A stretch of DNA of 64,000 nt from Enterobacter sp. RHBSTW-00994 (GTDB lineage: Bacteria; Pseudomonadota; Gammaproteobacteria; Enterobacterales; Enterobacteriaceae), in NCBI RefSeq assembly GCF_013782625.1, contig NZ_CP056199.1, forward strand, positions 4,668,588 through 4,732,587, in the 5' to 3' direction. Positions within the stretch are counted from its first letter, which is position 1. Each line of letters opens with the position of its first letter. The position numbers and the translations under genes were made by a program. This document shows positions 19,865 through 29,821 of the stretch, in pieces. The notes under the pieces are model-generated. The model was not told where the DNA came from and did no database searches. It saw only the letters and a program-made list of their open reading frames with translations.

Positions 19865-21111
19865 GCGCGTTTACGCCAAAGTAAAAATACGCCGCAACAG
19901 GCGGCGAAATAGACAATATAGGTTGCCATATAGGCCTGTGCTGCCCCCAGTGCGCCATGCGCAGGGATCAACCAGTGAGAGAACGCAGTCAGTAGCGAAA
20001 ACTGGCTGATCTCCGCCAGGATATACAACCGTAGAGACGCTTTGGCGATCACCAGATAGCCGAATACATAAGCGCCCACTTTCAATACGTCACCGACCAG
20101 TTGCCAGGCAAAGAGATCGCGCATGGCCGTAAATTTCGCAGAGAACAGCAGCCAGATGGCGACATCGCGCAGCAGCCAGACGCTAAAGCTGGCAACCGCC
20201 ACGGCCGGTAACACAAAGCGCAGCGAGCGGCCTATCTCACGGGTAATCTCTTGCCGGGAGGCCAGGCGCGATAAGGTTGGCAGCAACCAGACGCTAAAGG
20301 AGGCAGTAATAAACTGAAGATAGGCATCCGAAATACTGCTTACCCCCTGCCAGATCCCCACCTCATCCCAGCTGTAATGGGCGGCCAGCAGGTTTCGCAT
20401 CATCACGTAAGCGACAGGCAACGTGACAGAAGTGATGAGCGCCATCAGGGTAAATTTACCTAACTGTCCCGCCAGCGCCTTATCCCATTGAGGCTTCAGA
20501 TAATGCAGCGGGATGGTCTTTCTGCGCATCAGCATAAATGCGGCCGGAATGACCACCAGAGCGGGAACCAGGGCCAAACCGAGTAACGCCCCTTCATAAC
20601 CGCCCAGACGATAGCAGGCATAATAGGCAATCACCCCGATGATACTGCCCAGGATCAGCGCGAGTGCATTTCCGGCAGCATCCCGGAAACCCTTCATCAG
20701 TGCCAGCAGCAGGTTTGCCCAGGCAATCCCCATTTGAACCAGTGCAACCAGACGTACCAGTCCCTGGTAATGCGAATGACCAAATAAGCCCTGGCTAATT
20801 GGCCCGGCTGCCAGTAAAAACACGACAGCCAGTAGTGTTGAAAACCCCAACACCATGGCTGATGACGTCCCAACCACCGAACGCAATTTTGCAGCATCAT
20901 CATGATGCTGTGCGACATACTTGGTCACGCCGTTAAAAATGCCCGCACCAGCCAGCACACCAAGCACCGTGACCAGTTGCCGGAAATTACCTGCCAGCCC
21001 TACACCTGAAGGGCCATACGAGACAGCCAGCAGCTTGACGACCAGTAGACCTGCGCCAATTTTTACAAGTGTGGACGCGGCGGTCCACACCGATGCTTTT
21101 GCCAGAGACAT
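19861..21111 (-). CDS. wzxE: ECA lipid III flippase WzxE
   Basis: Moves undecaprenyl-linked ECA trisaccharide across the inner membrane. The 416 residues form about 12 hydrophobic segments of the polysaccharide-transporter branch of the MATE/MOP superfamily. [21 protein letters not shown] opens the first helix. It overlaps wecF by 4 bp and follows wecE by 1 bp. Confidence 0.95.
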   Translation of the reverse strand: MSLAKASVWTAASTLVKIGAGLLVVKLLAVSYGPSGVGLAGNFRQLVTVLGVLAGAGIFNGVTKYVAQHHDDAAKLRSVVGTSSAMVLGFSTLLAVVFLLAAGPISQGLFGHSHYQGLVRLVALVQMGIAWANLLLALMKGFRDAAGNALALILGSIIGVIAYYACYRLGGYEGALLGLALVPALVVIPAAFMLMRRKTIPLHYLKPQWDKALAGQLGKFTLMALITSVTLPVAYVMMRNLLAAHYSWDEVGIWQGVSSISDAYLQFITASFSVWLLPTLSRLASRQEITREIGRSLRFVLPAVAVASFSVWLLRDVAIWLLFSAKFTAMRDLFAWQLVGDVLKVGAYVFGYLVIAKASLRLYILAEISQFSLLTAFSHWLIPAHGALGAAQAYMATYIVYFAACCGVFLLWRKRA

Positions 21112-21112
21112 A

Positions 21113-22243
21113 TCAGCCGAAATAACTCAGGAGGGAATTAATCACCGTGCGCTGGTTTACCGGCGCGAGGTTGTAGAACAGAGGCAAACGAAGCAAACGC
21201 TCACTTTCTTTGGTGGTGTAACGATCTTCTCCAGCAAACATACCGAAGGTTTCTCCGGCAGGGCTGGAGTGCAGCGGAATGTAATGGAATACCGCCAGAA
21301 TCTCAGCTTCTTTAAGGTAAGCAATCAGATTGCTACGATCGTCGTTATCACGCAACTTGATGTAGAACATATGGGCATTGTGAACACACTCTGTCGGGAC
21401 AGTCGGCAGCTCGATACGCCCGGCATTAGCCAGCGGTTCAAGCGCATCGTAATAGTTTTGCCACAGCGCCAGGCGTTGCTGATTAATACGTTCAGCCGCT
21501 TCCAACTGCGCCCACAGATAAGCGGCTTGCAGGTCCGCCATCAGGTAGCTTGAGCCAATGTCGCGCCAGGTGTACTTATCCACCTGTCCACGGAAAAACT
21601 GACTGCGGTTCGTCCCTTTTTCGCGGATCACCTCAGCACGCTCCACCAGCGTACGATCGTTAATCAGTGTCGCACCGCCTTCACCTCCGGCGGTGTAGTT
21701 CTTGGTTTCATGGAAACTAAAGCAGCCAATATGGCCAATCGTCCCCAGAGCACGCCCTTTATAGGTCGACATCACACCCTGCGCGGCATCTTCGACCACG
21801 AACAAGTTATGCTTTTTCGCGAGTGCCATAATGGTATCCATCTCGCAGGCCACGCCCGCATAATGAACCGGCACAATTGCCCGTGTTTTATCGGTAATTG
21901 CCGCTTCAATCAGCGTTTCATCGATGTTCATGGTATCCGGGCGGATATCGACAAACACGATTTTAGCCCCACGCAGAACAAAGGCGTTCGCCGTAGAAAC
22001 AAAGGTATAGCTTGGCATGATCACTTCATCGCCCGGCTGGATATCCAGCAGCAGGGCAGCCATCTCCAGTGACGCCGTACAGGATGGCGTCAGCAGCACC
22101 TTAGCACTGTGAAAACGTTGCTCCATCCACTGTTGGCAGCGACGGGTAAACCCACCATCACCACAAAGCTTGCCGCTGCCCATCGCAGACTGCATATAGT
22201 CGAGCTCAGTGCCCACAACAGGAGGCGCATTAAATGGAATCAT
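21113..22243 (-). CDS. wecE: dTDP-4-amino-4,6-dideoxygalactose transaminase WecE
   Basis: PLP-dependent sugar aminotransferase of the DegT/DnrJ/EryC1 family. It aminates dTDP-4-keto-6-deoxyglucose for Fuc4NAc synthesis. Lys181 in SFHETKNYTAGGEGG is the PLP-binding lysine. I chose the ATG at 22243, giving 376 residues from MIPFNAPPVVGTELDYM. The frame is open to 22468, but the extra 75 residues lie inside wecD. Its substrate requires RffG and RffH-type enzymes, which are not encoded in this operon. Confidence 0.96.
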   Translation of the reverse strand: MIPFNAPPVVGTELDYMQSAMGSGKLCGDGGFTRRCQQWMEQRFHSAKVLLTPSCTASLEMAALLLDIQPGDEVIMPSYTFVSTANAFVLRGAKIVFVDIRPDTMNIDETLIEAAITDKTRAIVPVHYAGVACEMDTIMALAKKHNLFVVEDAAQGVMSTYKGRALGTIGHIGCFSFHETKNYTAGGEGGATLINDRTLVERAEVIREKGTNRSQFFRGQVDKYTWRDIGSSYLMADLQAAYLWAQLEAAERINQQRLALWQNYYDALEPLANAGRIELPTVPTECVHNAHMFYIKLRDNDDRSNLIAYLKEAEILAVFHYIPLHSSPAGETFGMFAGEDRYTTKESERLLRLPLFYNLAPVNQRTVINSLLSYFG

Positions 22244-22247
22244 CTTG

Positions 22248-22931
22248 TCACCTGTATAACCAGTAAGCGGTGGCGTCAACGTTGGCCCCACTCGCAATAT
22301 AACGTTTAAGCGCGGCAATATTCCCCGCCTGGGTTGCCACCCGCAGAGTCGAAAGCTGCTGTTGCTCCGCCCAGTACAACGCTGCCTGCATGAGTTTTTC
22401 CCCCATGCCTCGCCCCGCCAATAAGCCAATACGGCCTTCGCTCTCATTGAGCTTACGCAGAGAGACAAACCCCTGAATCTGACCTGCTGTGCCGCGAAAA
22501 ATCAGACAAATATGATCAAACGTGCCTTTTATCGCATTCTCGATCCACTGGGCATAAAAGCGACCGCTGTCATCAGGCGCATACCAGGGCGCACGAAAAC
22601 GGCTCTGCGCAAATGCCTGGGCTGCCATCTGGCGCAGTTCAGGTATATCCTGCTCCGTAGCAATTTCCGCGCCAGGTGCATCCTGATGGGTGACACAAAT
22701 GGCAAGATCGACCTCACCTTCAACCAGTTGAAATCCGTGTTTTTGAAGCGCATCTAGCCAGTCAGTGCGTGTCGCCGGGATCTTGGCCTGCAAGCGTTGC
22801 CAGGGGGTGAAGTCCGACTCTGATAGCGCAGGTGCATCATTGCGCAGGCGTAAGATCGCTGAAGGCAGACCGAAAAAAGAACTTTCCCAGTGAAGAGGTT
22901 CAACGACGCCATTGAGATCACTCAACGCCAC
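22248..22931 (-). CDS. wecD: dTDP-fucosamine acetyltransferase WecD
   Basis: GNAT-family enzyme that acetylates dTDP-4-amino-4,6-dideoxygalactose with acetyl-CoA. The 227 residues contain the acceptor-side [13 protein letters not shown] and the acetyl-CoA loop [15 protein letters not shown]. The ATG at 22931 lies 10 bp inside the end of wecC. In E. coli rffG and rffH lie between wecC and wecD; here they directly overlap. The N-terminal dozen residues are less conserved, so a slightly later start cannot be excluded. Confidence 0.93.
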   Translation of the reverse strand: MALSDLNGVVEPLHWESSFFGLPSAILRLRNDAPALSESDFTPWQRLQAKIPATRTDWLDALQKHGFQLVEGEVDLAICVTHQDAPGAEIATEQDIPELRQMAAQAFAQSRFRAPWYAPDDSGRFYAQWIENAIKGTFDHICLIFRGTAGQIQGFVSLRKLNESEGRIGLLAGRGMGEKLMQAALYWAEQQQLSTLRVATQAGNIAALKRYIASGANVDATAYWLYR

Positions 22932-24184
22932 ACGCCTTTTGTATCAACAACATAGTGTTGAGTAACGGCATCACCAGAGGTTGCTTTGAACTCTCTGTGA
23001 TCCACCAGTAAGACCAGAATATCCGCTGTCGCCAGGGCGTTATTTAACGCCGTCAGTGTACAGCGGCCTGTCAGCTTGGCAGGTAATTCATGAATGTTCG
23101 GCTCTACAACCAGCGTTTCACCGCTGTGCCAGTCGGTAATCATCTGCACAATTTCCATTGCAGGACTTTCACGCAGGTCATCGATGTTCGGTTTGAACGC
23201 CAGGCCAAAGCAGGCAATTTTCAGTTCGTTTGCGCGTTTACCGCTCTCTGCCAGGCAGTCCGCCACCGTGGTTTTCACCTGATTCAAAACCCAGTGCGGT
23301 TTGCTGTCATTTACTTCACGCGCGGTGCGGATCAAACGCGCCTGTTCCGGGTTCTGTGCAACGATAAACCACGGGTCGACGGCGATACAGTGACCACCTA
23401 CGCCCGGCCCGGGCTGGAGAATGTTTACGCGCGGATGGCGATTTGCGAGGCGAATCAATTCCCAGACGTTAATTCCCTGATCGGCGCAAATCAGTGACAG
23501 CTCGTTCGCGAAAGCAATGTTCACGTCACGGAAACTGTTCTCCGTCAGTTTGCACATTTCAGCGGTGCGGGAGTTCGTCACCACACATTCACCCTGCAAG
23601 AAAATCTTATACAGCTCACTGGCGCGCGCGGAGCAGGATGGCGTCATACCGCCAATCACGCGATCGTTTTTAATCAGCTCAACCATAACCTGCCCTGGAA
23701 GCACGCGCTCCGGGCAGTACGCGATATTGATATCCGCCTGTTCCCCCACCTGCTGTGGGAAACTTAAATCAGGACGCGCCTCTGCCAGCCACTGAGCCAT
23801 CAGCTCCGTCGCGCCAACGGGAGAGGTGGATTCCAGAATCACCAGCGCCCCCTTTTTCAGTACAGGCGCAATGGATTTTGCCGCTGCCTCGACATAAACC
23901 ATGTCGGGTTCATGTTCACCTTTAAACGGTGTCGGGACAGCAATCAAAAAGGCATCAGCTTCAACTGGGGTGGTACTGGCTCTCAGAAACCCACCCTCAA
24001 CAGCCTGTTTGACTACGCTGCCAAGATCCGGCTCCACGATGTGGATTTCGCCACGGTTGATGGTCTCCACCGCACGCGGATTAATGTCCACACCGACAAC
24101 CTGTTTTTGACGAGAGGCGAAGGCTGCCGCAGTGGGCAGACCAATGTAGCCAAGACCAATGACAGAGATGGTAGTAAAACTCAT
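22922..24184 (-). CDS. wecC: UDP-ManNAc dehydrogenase WecC
   Basis: NAD-dependent oxidation of UDP-N-acetylmannosamine to the uronic acid for ECA. The start [20 protein letters not shown] shows the Rossmann GxGxxG turn. The catalytic cysteine lies in [15 protein letters not shown], typical of the UDP-glucose/UDP-ManNAc dehydrogenase family. The ATG at 24184 gives 420 residues and overlaps the wecB stop by 4 bp. An upstream open stretch to 24229 is inside wecB. Confidence 0.96.
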   Translation of the reverse strand: MSFTTISVIGLGYIGLPTAAAFASRQKQVVGVDINPRAVETINRGEIHIVEPDLGSVVKQAVEGGFLRASTTPVEADAFLIAVPTPFKGEHEPDMVYVEAAAKSIAPVLKKGALVILESTSPVGATELMAQWLAEARPDLSFPQQVGEQADINIAYCPERVLPGQVMVELIKNDRVIGGMTPSCSARASELYKIFLQGECVVTNSRTAEMCKLTENSFRDVNIAFANELSLICADQGINVWELIRLANRHPRVNILQPGPGVGGHCIAVDPWFIVAQNPEQARLIRTAREVNDSKPHWVLNQVKTTVADCLAESGKRANELKIACFGLAFKPNIDDLRESPAMEIVQMITDWHSGETLVVEPNIHELPAKLTGRCTLTALNNALATADILVLLVDHREFKATSGDAVTQHYVVDTKGVWR

Positions 24185-25311
24185 AGCGATACCTGATTGT
24201 GTTTTAGCGCGTGCAAAATACGGCCGCAAGCCAGCCCATCGCCGTAAGGGTTATGAGCGCGGCTCATTGCCTGGTATTCTTCATCATTGTGCAGTAAGCG
24301 CGTAACCTCTTCGATGATGCGGCTCGTCTCCGTTCCCACCAGACGAACCGTGCCAGCGTCTACCGCTTCAGGACGTTCAGTGGTTTCACGCATCACCAGT
24401 ACGGGCTTACCAAGCGACGGCGCTTCTTCCTGAATACCACCGGAGTCGGTCAAAATTAACCAGGCGTGGTTCATCAACCAGACAAACGGCATGTAATCCT
24501 GCGGTTCGATCAGGTGTACGTTTTCCACGTGGCCCAGGATACGGTTAACCGGCTCACTGACGTTCGGATTGAGGTGTACCGGATAGACAATCTGCACATC
24601 ATCATTTTGCGCGGCGATCTCTGCCAGAGCATGACAGATGTTTTCAAACCCGCTGCCAAAGCTTTCACGGCGGTGGCCCGTCACCAGAATCGTCTTCTTA
24701 CCGTTAGTCAAAAACGGATAACGTTCAGTGAGCTGACTTTGCAGGCTATCATTCGCCAGCACGCGGTCCCGTACCCAAATCAGGGCGTCAATCACGGTGT
24801 TTCCGGTGACCACAATTTTGCTGTCAGCAATGTTTTCACGCAGTAAGTTCTGACGTGAATTTTCCGTTGGTGCGAAATGATACATCGCCAGATGCCCGGT
24901 GAGTGTACGGTTTGCCTCTTCCGGCCACGGAGAGTAAAGATTTCCGGTGCGTAGCCCTGCTTCAACATGGCCAACCGGGATACGTTGATAAAATGCGGCC
25001 AGGCTGGTCGCGACGGTCGTGGTGGTGTCACCATGCACCAGCACGACATCCGGCTTGAACGACTCCAGAATCGGCTTAAGCCCTTCCAGAATCCGACACG
25101 TAATTTCAGTCAATCCTTGACCCGGTTTCATAATATTCAGATCGTAATCCGGGACGATAGAAAAGAGAGTTAAGACCTGATCAAGCATCTCCCGATGCTG
25201 GGCTGTGACACAAACCTTTGCCTCAAAATCAGGATCGCTGGCCAACGCATGAACCAGAGGAGCCATTTTGATGGCCTCCGGTCTGGTTCCAAATACGGTA
25301 AGTACTTTCAC
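24181..25311 (-). CDS. wecB: UDP-N-acetylglucosamine 2-epimerase WecB
   Basis: Converts UDP-GlcNAc to UDP-ManNAc in the cytosol, the first committed step toward ManNAcA. The 376 residues show [47 protein letters not shown] and the [18 protein letters not shown] segment that binds the nucleotide, all family hallmarks. It overlaps wecC by 4 bp and follows wzzE by 57 bp. Confidence 0.97.
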   Translation of the reverse strand: MKVLTVFGTRPEAIKMAPLVHALASDPDFEAKVCVTAQHREMLDQVLTLFSIVPDYDLNIMKPGQGLTEITCRILEGLKPILESFKPDVVLVHGDTTTTVATSLAAFYQRIPVGHVEAGLRTGNLYSPWPEEANRTLTGHLAMYHFAPTENSRQNLLRENIADSKIVVTGNTVIDALIWVRDRVLANDSLQSQLTERYPFLTNGKKTILVTGHRRESFGSGFENICHALAEIAAQNDDVQIVYPVHLNPNVSEPVNRILGHVENVHLIEPQDYMPFVWLMNHAWLILTDSGGIQEEAPSLGKPVLVMRETTERPEAVDAGTVRLVGTETSRIIEEVTRLLHNDEEYQAMSRAHNPYGDGLACGRILHALKHNQVSL

Positions 25312-25368
25312 ATCAATTCTCTTCGATTAGCCGATGAAGGCCATCAGCCTTCATCGTAGACAGCCTTC

Positions 25369-26415
25369 TTAATTCACACGGCGTCGTGATAACGCCACTC
25401 CTGCGCCAATCAGCACGCCAACAATTCCCCACATAATCATCAGGAATGCTCGACGTGGACTATCGCGTTTTACTGGTTCTTCAGGCGTTCTCAAATAACG
25501 ATAAGTCTGAAAACGTGGATCCAGTGTTGGACCCACATTCAGGGTATTGAGCATCGCGCGATTCTGATCGTAGTCGAGATCAAAATCTGGCCCAACTGCC
25601 TGTAGGTTTTCCAGGCGTGCCTGTAACATCGGCCGCCCAAGCAGGAACATCTCAGAATCAGGGAGTTCATCAGCCGGAACGTCCGTCTCGCTACGCGAAA
25701 TATTGCGTTGTTCCGCAATTTTCAGCGCCTGTTCGATATTGTGTACCCGGCGGGCAAAAATGGCTTTTGCAACCTCTTCCTGGCGTTTTACCTGCGCTTT
25801 CGTCTGGATCGTACGTGCTGCCCACGCGCCTTTCAGTTCGTCATTCAGATGGCTTGCCGCTCGCTGGCTGGCAAACGCCACATACTGACGCAACAGGTTA
25901 TTGGCATCGGTTGCCGTTTCCGCCACCAGCTTCACACTATCATTCACGTTACGCACAGCATCACCAGGCATAAACTGGATATTATTAATCATGTCATCCA
26001 GTAGCGCGGCATCCACTTTGCTGTTACCAACCATGCGCTGCTTGTAGTAATCCGTCTGGGACCAAAAGTCGCGGCGCGTGTCCCAGGAGGCCAGTTGCAT
26101 AACAAACTCTTTATACGCCTCATCCATCACGGAGAGTTGATCAGCAGGTGTGAGGTTTGCCTTCACATCCAGATTACGCAAAAACTGCTGCTGCGAATAA
26201 AAACCGCCGAGCATGTTAACCGTTGGTCTGTCAGTGATAGCCGTTGCACTCCACTCTTGTTTCGCAAAAAAAGTATACGCCAGCGCGACCAGCGCGAATC
26301 CTAATGCGACACCTGCAATCCACAGCTTGCCGGCCCATAAAACGCGAAACAAGCCTCGGATATCCAGCTCATTCTCGGTCATCACTGATTTAGTTTCCGC
26401 CAACGGTTGAGTCAT
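25369..26415 (-). CDS. wzzE: ECA chain-length regulator WzzE
   Basis: Polysaccharide co-polymerase that sets the modal length of ECA. The 348 residues have an N-terminal membrane helix (about residues 32-52), a long periplasmic coiled-coil region, and a C-terminal helix preceded by the Pro-rich EEPVKRDSPRRAF motif. The ATG at 26415 gives MTQPLAETKS as in relatives; a GTG directly before it (26418) is an alternative. It follows wecA by 12 bp. Confidence 0.95.
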   Translation of the reverse strand: MTQPLAETKSVMTENELDIRGLFRVLWAGKLWIAGVALGFALVALAYTFFAKQEWSATAITDRPTVNMLGGFYSQQQFLRNLDVKANLTPADQLSVMDEAYKEFVMQLASWDTRRDFWSQTDYYKQRMVGNSKVDAALLDDMINNIQFMPGDAVRNVNDSVKLVAETATDANNLLRQYVAFASQRAASHLNDELKGAWAARTIQTKAQVKRQEEVAKAIFARRVHNIEQALKIAEQRNISRSETDVPADELPDSEMFLLGRPMLQARLENLQAVGPDFDLDYDQNRAMLNTLNVGPTLDPRFQTYRYLRTPEEPVKRDSPRRAFLMIMWGIVGVLIGAGVALSRRRVN

Positions 26416-26427
26416 CACGATCCCGGT

Positions 26428-27531
26428 TTACTTAGTTAATGTTGGATTATTGCCACTGTTTCTACGCATTTTGCGTTTCAGGCGTTTAATGAAACGAGCC
26501 ACTTTCCATGCTCGTTTTATGCAGTATCCGTACAAGAAAAATGCAGGCAAGAACAATACCAACATTACCCACTCCGGGACAAAATGAGAATATTCTGCCG
26601 CAACCCCAATACCTGCCAGAACAGCTGCAGCAAGGGTGATAAGCACAAATGCCTGACGCGACGTAAAACCTGCGCGCATAATAAGGTGATGAATATGCTG
26701 ACGGTCCGGCGAGAAAGGACTCATCCCTTTACGCAAGCGGCGGTACATAATCGCAACCATATCCATCAGCGGAATGGCGATGATCCACAACGCGGTTACC
26801 GGACTGATTGGATGTGTCTTACCCTGAGTTGTTTCCAGCAAAATCCAGATAACAGTAAAGCCGATCAGAGTACTCCCCGCATCACCCATAAACACTTTGT
26901 AGCGACGTCCGAGCACACCGAGGTTGAGGCAAATATAAGGCAAGATTGCGGCGATCATCGCGAAACACCACATGGCAAGGCTCGTCTGGCCATCAAACCA
27001 AAGAATGATCCCGATGGCGGCAAAGGAAACAGATGAGAGACCGCCCAGTAAGCCGTCAATTCCATCGACCATGTTGAACGCATTAATCGCGGCCCACACG
27101 GCAAACAACGTCAGGAAATAGCCGAAAGGACCAAGAACCAGCTCCCAGGTCCCAAAAATGTAACCCAGACTGCTTAAATACAGGTTTCCCAGCACCATCA
27201 TGATGACGCCAATAACCGCCTGCACCAATGCCCTGATTTTTACGCTGATATCAAATCGATCGTCGAGAGCACCCACCAACACGAGTACACCTGCACATGA
27301 CAGGTACAGTGCTGCATGCGGAATATAGTAATCCGCAATGCCAAACGTGAAGCAGATACCGGCGTAAACGGAGATACCACCAACCAGTGGAATCAACCCC
27401 TGATGGCGTTTACGAAAGTTGGGTTTGTCTACCAACCCAATCGTTTTGGCCACCTTACGCGCAAGGAATAAAAAGCAGGCGGTAAACAGAAAAATACTGA
27501 TTAATTCAGTAACCGCAGTGAGTAGATTCAC
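26428..27531 (-). CDS. wecA: UDP-GlcNAc:undecaprenyl-phosphate GlcNAc-1-P transferase WecA
   Basis: First enzyme of ECA synthesis, and of many O antigens: it loads GlcNAc-1-phosphate on undecaprenyl phosphate in the inner membrane. The 367 residues have about 11 membrane helices. Asp90-Asp91 (ALDDRFD), Asp156 and Asp159 (NMVDGIDG) and the HIHH motif near residue 280 are the catalytic and Mg-binding signatures. I set the start at the GTG at 27529-27531 because the E. coli protein begins MNLLT. The first ATG, at 27549, would add six unconserved residues. Confidence 0.95.
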   Translation of the reverse strand: MNLLTAVTELISIFLFTACFLFLARKVAKTIGLVDKPNFRKRHQGLIPLVGGISVYAGICFTFGIADYYIPHAALYLSCAGVLVLVGALDDRFDISVKIRALVQAVIGVIMMVLGNLYLSSLGYIFGTWELVLGPFGYFLTLFAVWAAINAFNMVDGIDGLLGGLSSVSFAAIGIILWFDGQTSLAMWCFAMIAAILPYICLNLGVLGRRYKVFMGDAGSTLIGFTVIWILLETTQGKTHPISPVTALWIIAIPLMDMVAIMYRRLRKGMSPFSPDRQHIHHLIMRAGFTSRQAFVLITLAAAVLAGIGVAAEYSHFVPEWVMLVLFLPAFFLYGYCIKRAWKVARFIKRLKRKMRRNSGNNPTLTK

Positions 27532-27703
27532 AATCAATGCTCTCAACAAATGTTAATCACGGAAGTATAACCATGAAGCTTTAGGTCCAGAAGGATTAAA
27601 ACAGGGCTTTCACATCCAGACTGCATACATTTCAATCAATTAATAACGAGGATGCAAGAGCCAAAATTGAGTATCTTCGGTAATAGCGTATAGGCCATAA
27701 AAG

Positions 27704-27731
27704 AAAAACGCCACGTAAAAACGTGGCGTTT
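27704..27731 (-). terminator. Terminator downstream of rho
   Basis: The stem ACGCCACGT/ACGTGGCGT around a 4-nt loop is followed on the minus strand by a T-rich run. It starts 17 bp after the rho stop codon and separates rho from the wec operon. The remaining 170 bp before wecA should hold the ECA promoter, but I could not assign its hexamers. Confidence 0.88.
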
Positions 27732-27747
27732 GCGGGGTTTATTTCTG

Positions 27748-29007
27748 TTACGAGCGCTTCATCATGTCGAAGAAATCGTCGTTAGTTTTGGTCATCGCTA
27801 GCTTGTTAATGAGGAACTCCATCGCATCGATTTCGCCCATTGGGTGAATGATTTTGCGCAGGATCCACATTTTTTGCAGTTCTTCTTGCGTAGTGAGCAG
27901 CTCTTCTTTACGCGTACCGGAACGGTTGTAATCGATAGCAGGGAAGACGCGTTTTTCAGCAATTTTACGAGAGAGGTGCAGTTCCATGTTACCTGTACCT
28001 TTAAACTCTTCGTAAATAACCTCATCCATCTTAGAACCGGTGTCGATCAGCGCGGTTGCAATGATGGTCAGGCTGCCGCCCTCTTCCACGTTACGTGCAG
28101 CACCGAAGAAGCGTTTTGGACGATGCAGAGCATTCGCATCCACACCACCTGTCAATACTTTACCGGAAGCTGGAACCACGGTGTTGTAGGCACGCGCCAG
28201 ACGAGTGATGGAGTCGAGCAGAATGATCACGTCTTTCTTGTGCTCAACCAGACGCTTCGCCTTCTCGATAACCATTTCGGCGACCTGAACGTGACGAGAA
28301 GCTGGTTCGTCAAAGGTAGACGCAACCACTTCACCTTTCACCAGACGCTGCATCTCGGTCACTTCTTCCGGACGTTCGTCAATCAGGAGAACCATCAACA
28401 CGCAATCAGGGTGGTTGTAAGCAATGCTCTGTGCAATATTTTGCAGCAGCATCGTTTTACCCGCTTTCGGCGGCGCAACAATCAAACCACGCTGACCGCG
28501 ACCAATTGGAGACGCCAGATCCAGAACGCGAGCGGTTAAGTCTTCGGTAGAACCGTTACCACGCTCCATGCGCAGACGCGAATTTGCGTGCAGCGGCGTT
28601 AAGTTTTCAAACAGGATCTTATTGCGCGAGTTTTCTGGTTTGTCGTAGTTAACTTCGTTAACTTTCAACAGCGCAAAGTAGCGTTCACCCTCTTTTGGAG
28701 GACGAATCTTACCTGAAATGGTGTCACCAGTGCGGAGGTTGAAACGGCGGATTTGGCTGGGGGATACGTAGATGTCGTCAGGGCCGGCGAGGTAGGAGCT
28801 GTCTGCAGAGCGGAGGAAACCAAATCCGTCTTGCAATATCTCCAACACACCGTCGCCAAAGATATCTTCGCCACTCTTAGCGTGCTGCTTCAGGATGGCA
28901 AAAATGATGTCCTGCTTGCGCATACGAGCCTGGTTTTCCAGTCCCATATTTTCGCCGAGAGTGATCAGCTCAGAAACCGGCGTATTCTTTAATTCGGTAA
29001 GATTCAT
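27748..29007 (-). CDS. rho: Transcription termination factor Rho
   Basis: Hexameric RNA-dependent ATPase that ends transcription at C-rich sites. The 419 residues show the N-terminal RNA-binding domain with RNP1-like GFGFLR (61-66) and the P-loop APPKAGKT (178-185). The Q and R loops follow ([15 protein letters not shown] and downstream). I chose the ATG at 29007 ([14 protein letters not shown]). The open frame to 29079 is the leader region. In E. coli rho is autogenously regulated by attenuation in its leader. Confidence 0.98.
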   Translation of the reverse strand: MNLTELKNTPVSELITLGENMGLENQARMRKQDIIFAILKQHAKSGEDIFGDGVLEILQDGFGFLRSADSSYLAGPDDIYVSPSQIRRFNLRTGDTISGKIRPPKEGERYFALLKVNEVNYDKPENSRNKILFENLTPLHANSRLRMERGNGSTEDLTARVLDLASPIGRGQRGLIVAPPKAGKTMLLQNIAQSIAYNHPDCVLMVLLIDERPEEVTEMQRLVKGEVVASTFDEPASRHVQVAEMVIEKAKRLVEHKKDVIILLDSITRLARAYNTVVPASGKVLTGGVDANALHRPKRFFGAARNVEEGGSLTIIATALIDTGSKMDEVIYEEFKGTGNMELHLSRKIAEKRVFPAIDYNRSGTRKEELLTTQEELQKMWILRKIIHPMGEIDAMEFLINKLAMTKTNDDFFDMMKRS

Positions 29008-29094
29008 AATGGTGTGGGTTCTTAAACTCGGGGTAATTCTCGAACTTAATGTTGTGAATGGTATGGCAGGGTCATCCATGCCTGTTAGCGGCCA

Positions 29095-29196
29095 TCAACT
29101 CATGTCTGTTCGCTGTCTGGTCACAGGGAAAGAACGCAGATCTGAAACGACAAGACGGATTGAGTGACAAGCCCGGAATCTAGCAACTTCACGCAC
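29095..29196 (-). CDS. rhoL: Possible rho operon leader peptide RhoL
   Basis: A GTG-started frame of 33 codons ends 87 bp before rho. Its C-terminal part reads PVTRQRTDMS, close to the end of E. coli RhoL (PVTRQRKDMSR), and the length agrees. The N-terminal two thirds do not match in this frame. The DNA encoding SLNPSCRF of the E. coli peptide is present but in another frame. Either a frameshift changed the peptide or the DNA is conserved for RNA structure. Translation is unproven. Confidence 0.35.
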   Translation of the reverse strand: MREVARFRACHSIRLVVSDLRSFPVTRQRTDMS

Positions 29197-29295
29197 TGTT
29201 TTTGTCTACAACGGGAAGTATCGGGTAAAACAAGATTCAAACAACAAGGTATGTTTAAAACGAAGTCATAGCTAACTTAGCACGACTAAAGCCGG

Positions 29296-29333
29296 GCGTC
29301 CAGAGATCCACACAATTTTGGAACTCTGGACGC
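29296..29333 (-). repeat. 10-bp inverted repeat downstream of trxA
   Basis: The arms GCGTCCAGAG and CTCTGGACGC are perfect over 10 bp with an 18-nt loop, 14 bp after the trxA stop codon. On the minus strand only CCGGCTTT follows, so this is not a strong intrinsic terminator. It could protect the trxA mRNA 3' end. Confidence 0.55.
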
Positions 29334-29347
29334 TCAGCCGAGAAACC

Positions 29348-29677
29348 TTACGCCAGATTAGCGTCCAGGAACTCTTTCAACTGACCTTTGGACAGTGCGC
29401 CCACTTTGGTCGCCGCCACTTCGCCGTTTTTAAACAGCAGCAGGGTTGGAATGCCACGGATGCCGTATTTCGGCGCTGTGCCCGGGTTCTGGTCGATATT
29501 CAGCTTGGCAACGGTAAGTTTGCCCTGATATTCGTCAGCGATTTCATCCAGAATCGGGGCGATCATTTTGCAAGGACCACACCATTCAGCCCAAAAATCG
29601 ACGAGGATCAGCCCGTCAGCCTTAAGTACGTCCGTGTCAAAACTGTCGTCAGTCAGGTGAATAATTTTATCGCTCAT
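29348..29677 (-). CDS. trxA: Thioredoxin 1 TrxA
   Basis: Cytosolic disulfide reductase with the active site WCGPC (Cys33, Cys36). The protein has 109 residues, begins [20 protein letters not shown], and is almost identical to the E. coli protein. The ATG at 29677 is chosen; the open frame to 29722 adds 15 unconserved residues. The gene lies upstream of rho on the same strand and is divergent from rhlB. Confidence 0.98.
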   Translation of the reverse strand: MSDKIIHLTDDSFDTDVLKADGLILVDFWAEWCGPCKMIAPILDEIADEYQGKLTVAKLNIDQNPGTAPKYGIRGIPTLLLFKNGEVAATKVGALSKGQLKEFLDANLA

Positions 29678-29821
29678 ATATAACTCCACAGGAATAAGCC
29701 TGGCATGTTGATTTCGCATCAATCAACGACGTGTTGATGTAGCATTAACCAACTAAAGGTTGACTTTATTTCACCGGATACGCTTTCGTAAAGCAATAGT
29801 AAGCTGATATTCTACCACACT

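Noticed and set aside
22244..22468. N-terminal 75-residue extension of WecE
   Set aside because: It lies inside wecD and is not conserved; MIPFNAPPVV at 22243 is the family start.
27844..28539. Long antisense frame opposite rho (231 codons)
   Set aside because: It mirrors the codon bias of rho on the other strand, with no recognisable motif, no ribosome-binding site and no known homologue.
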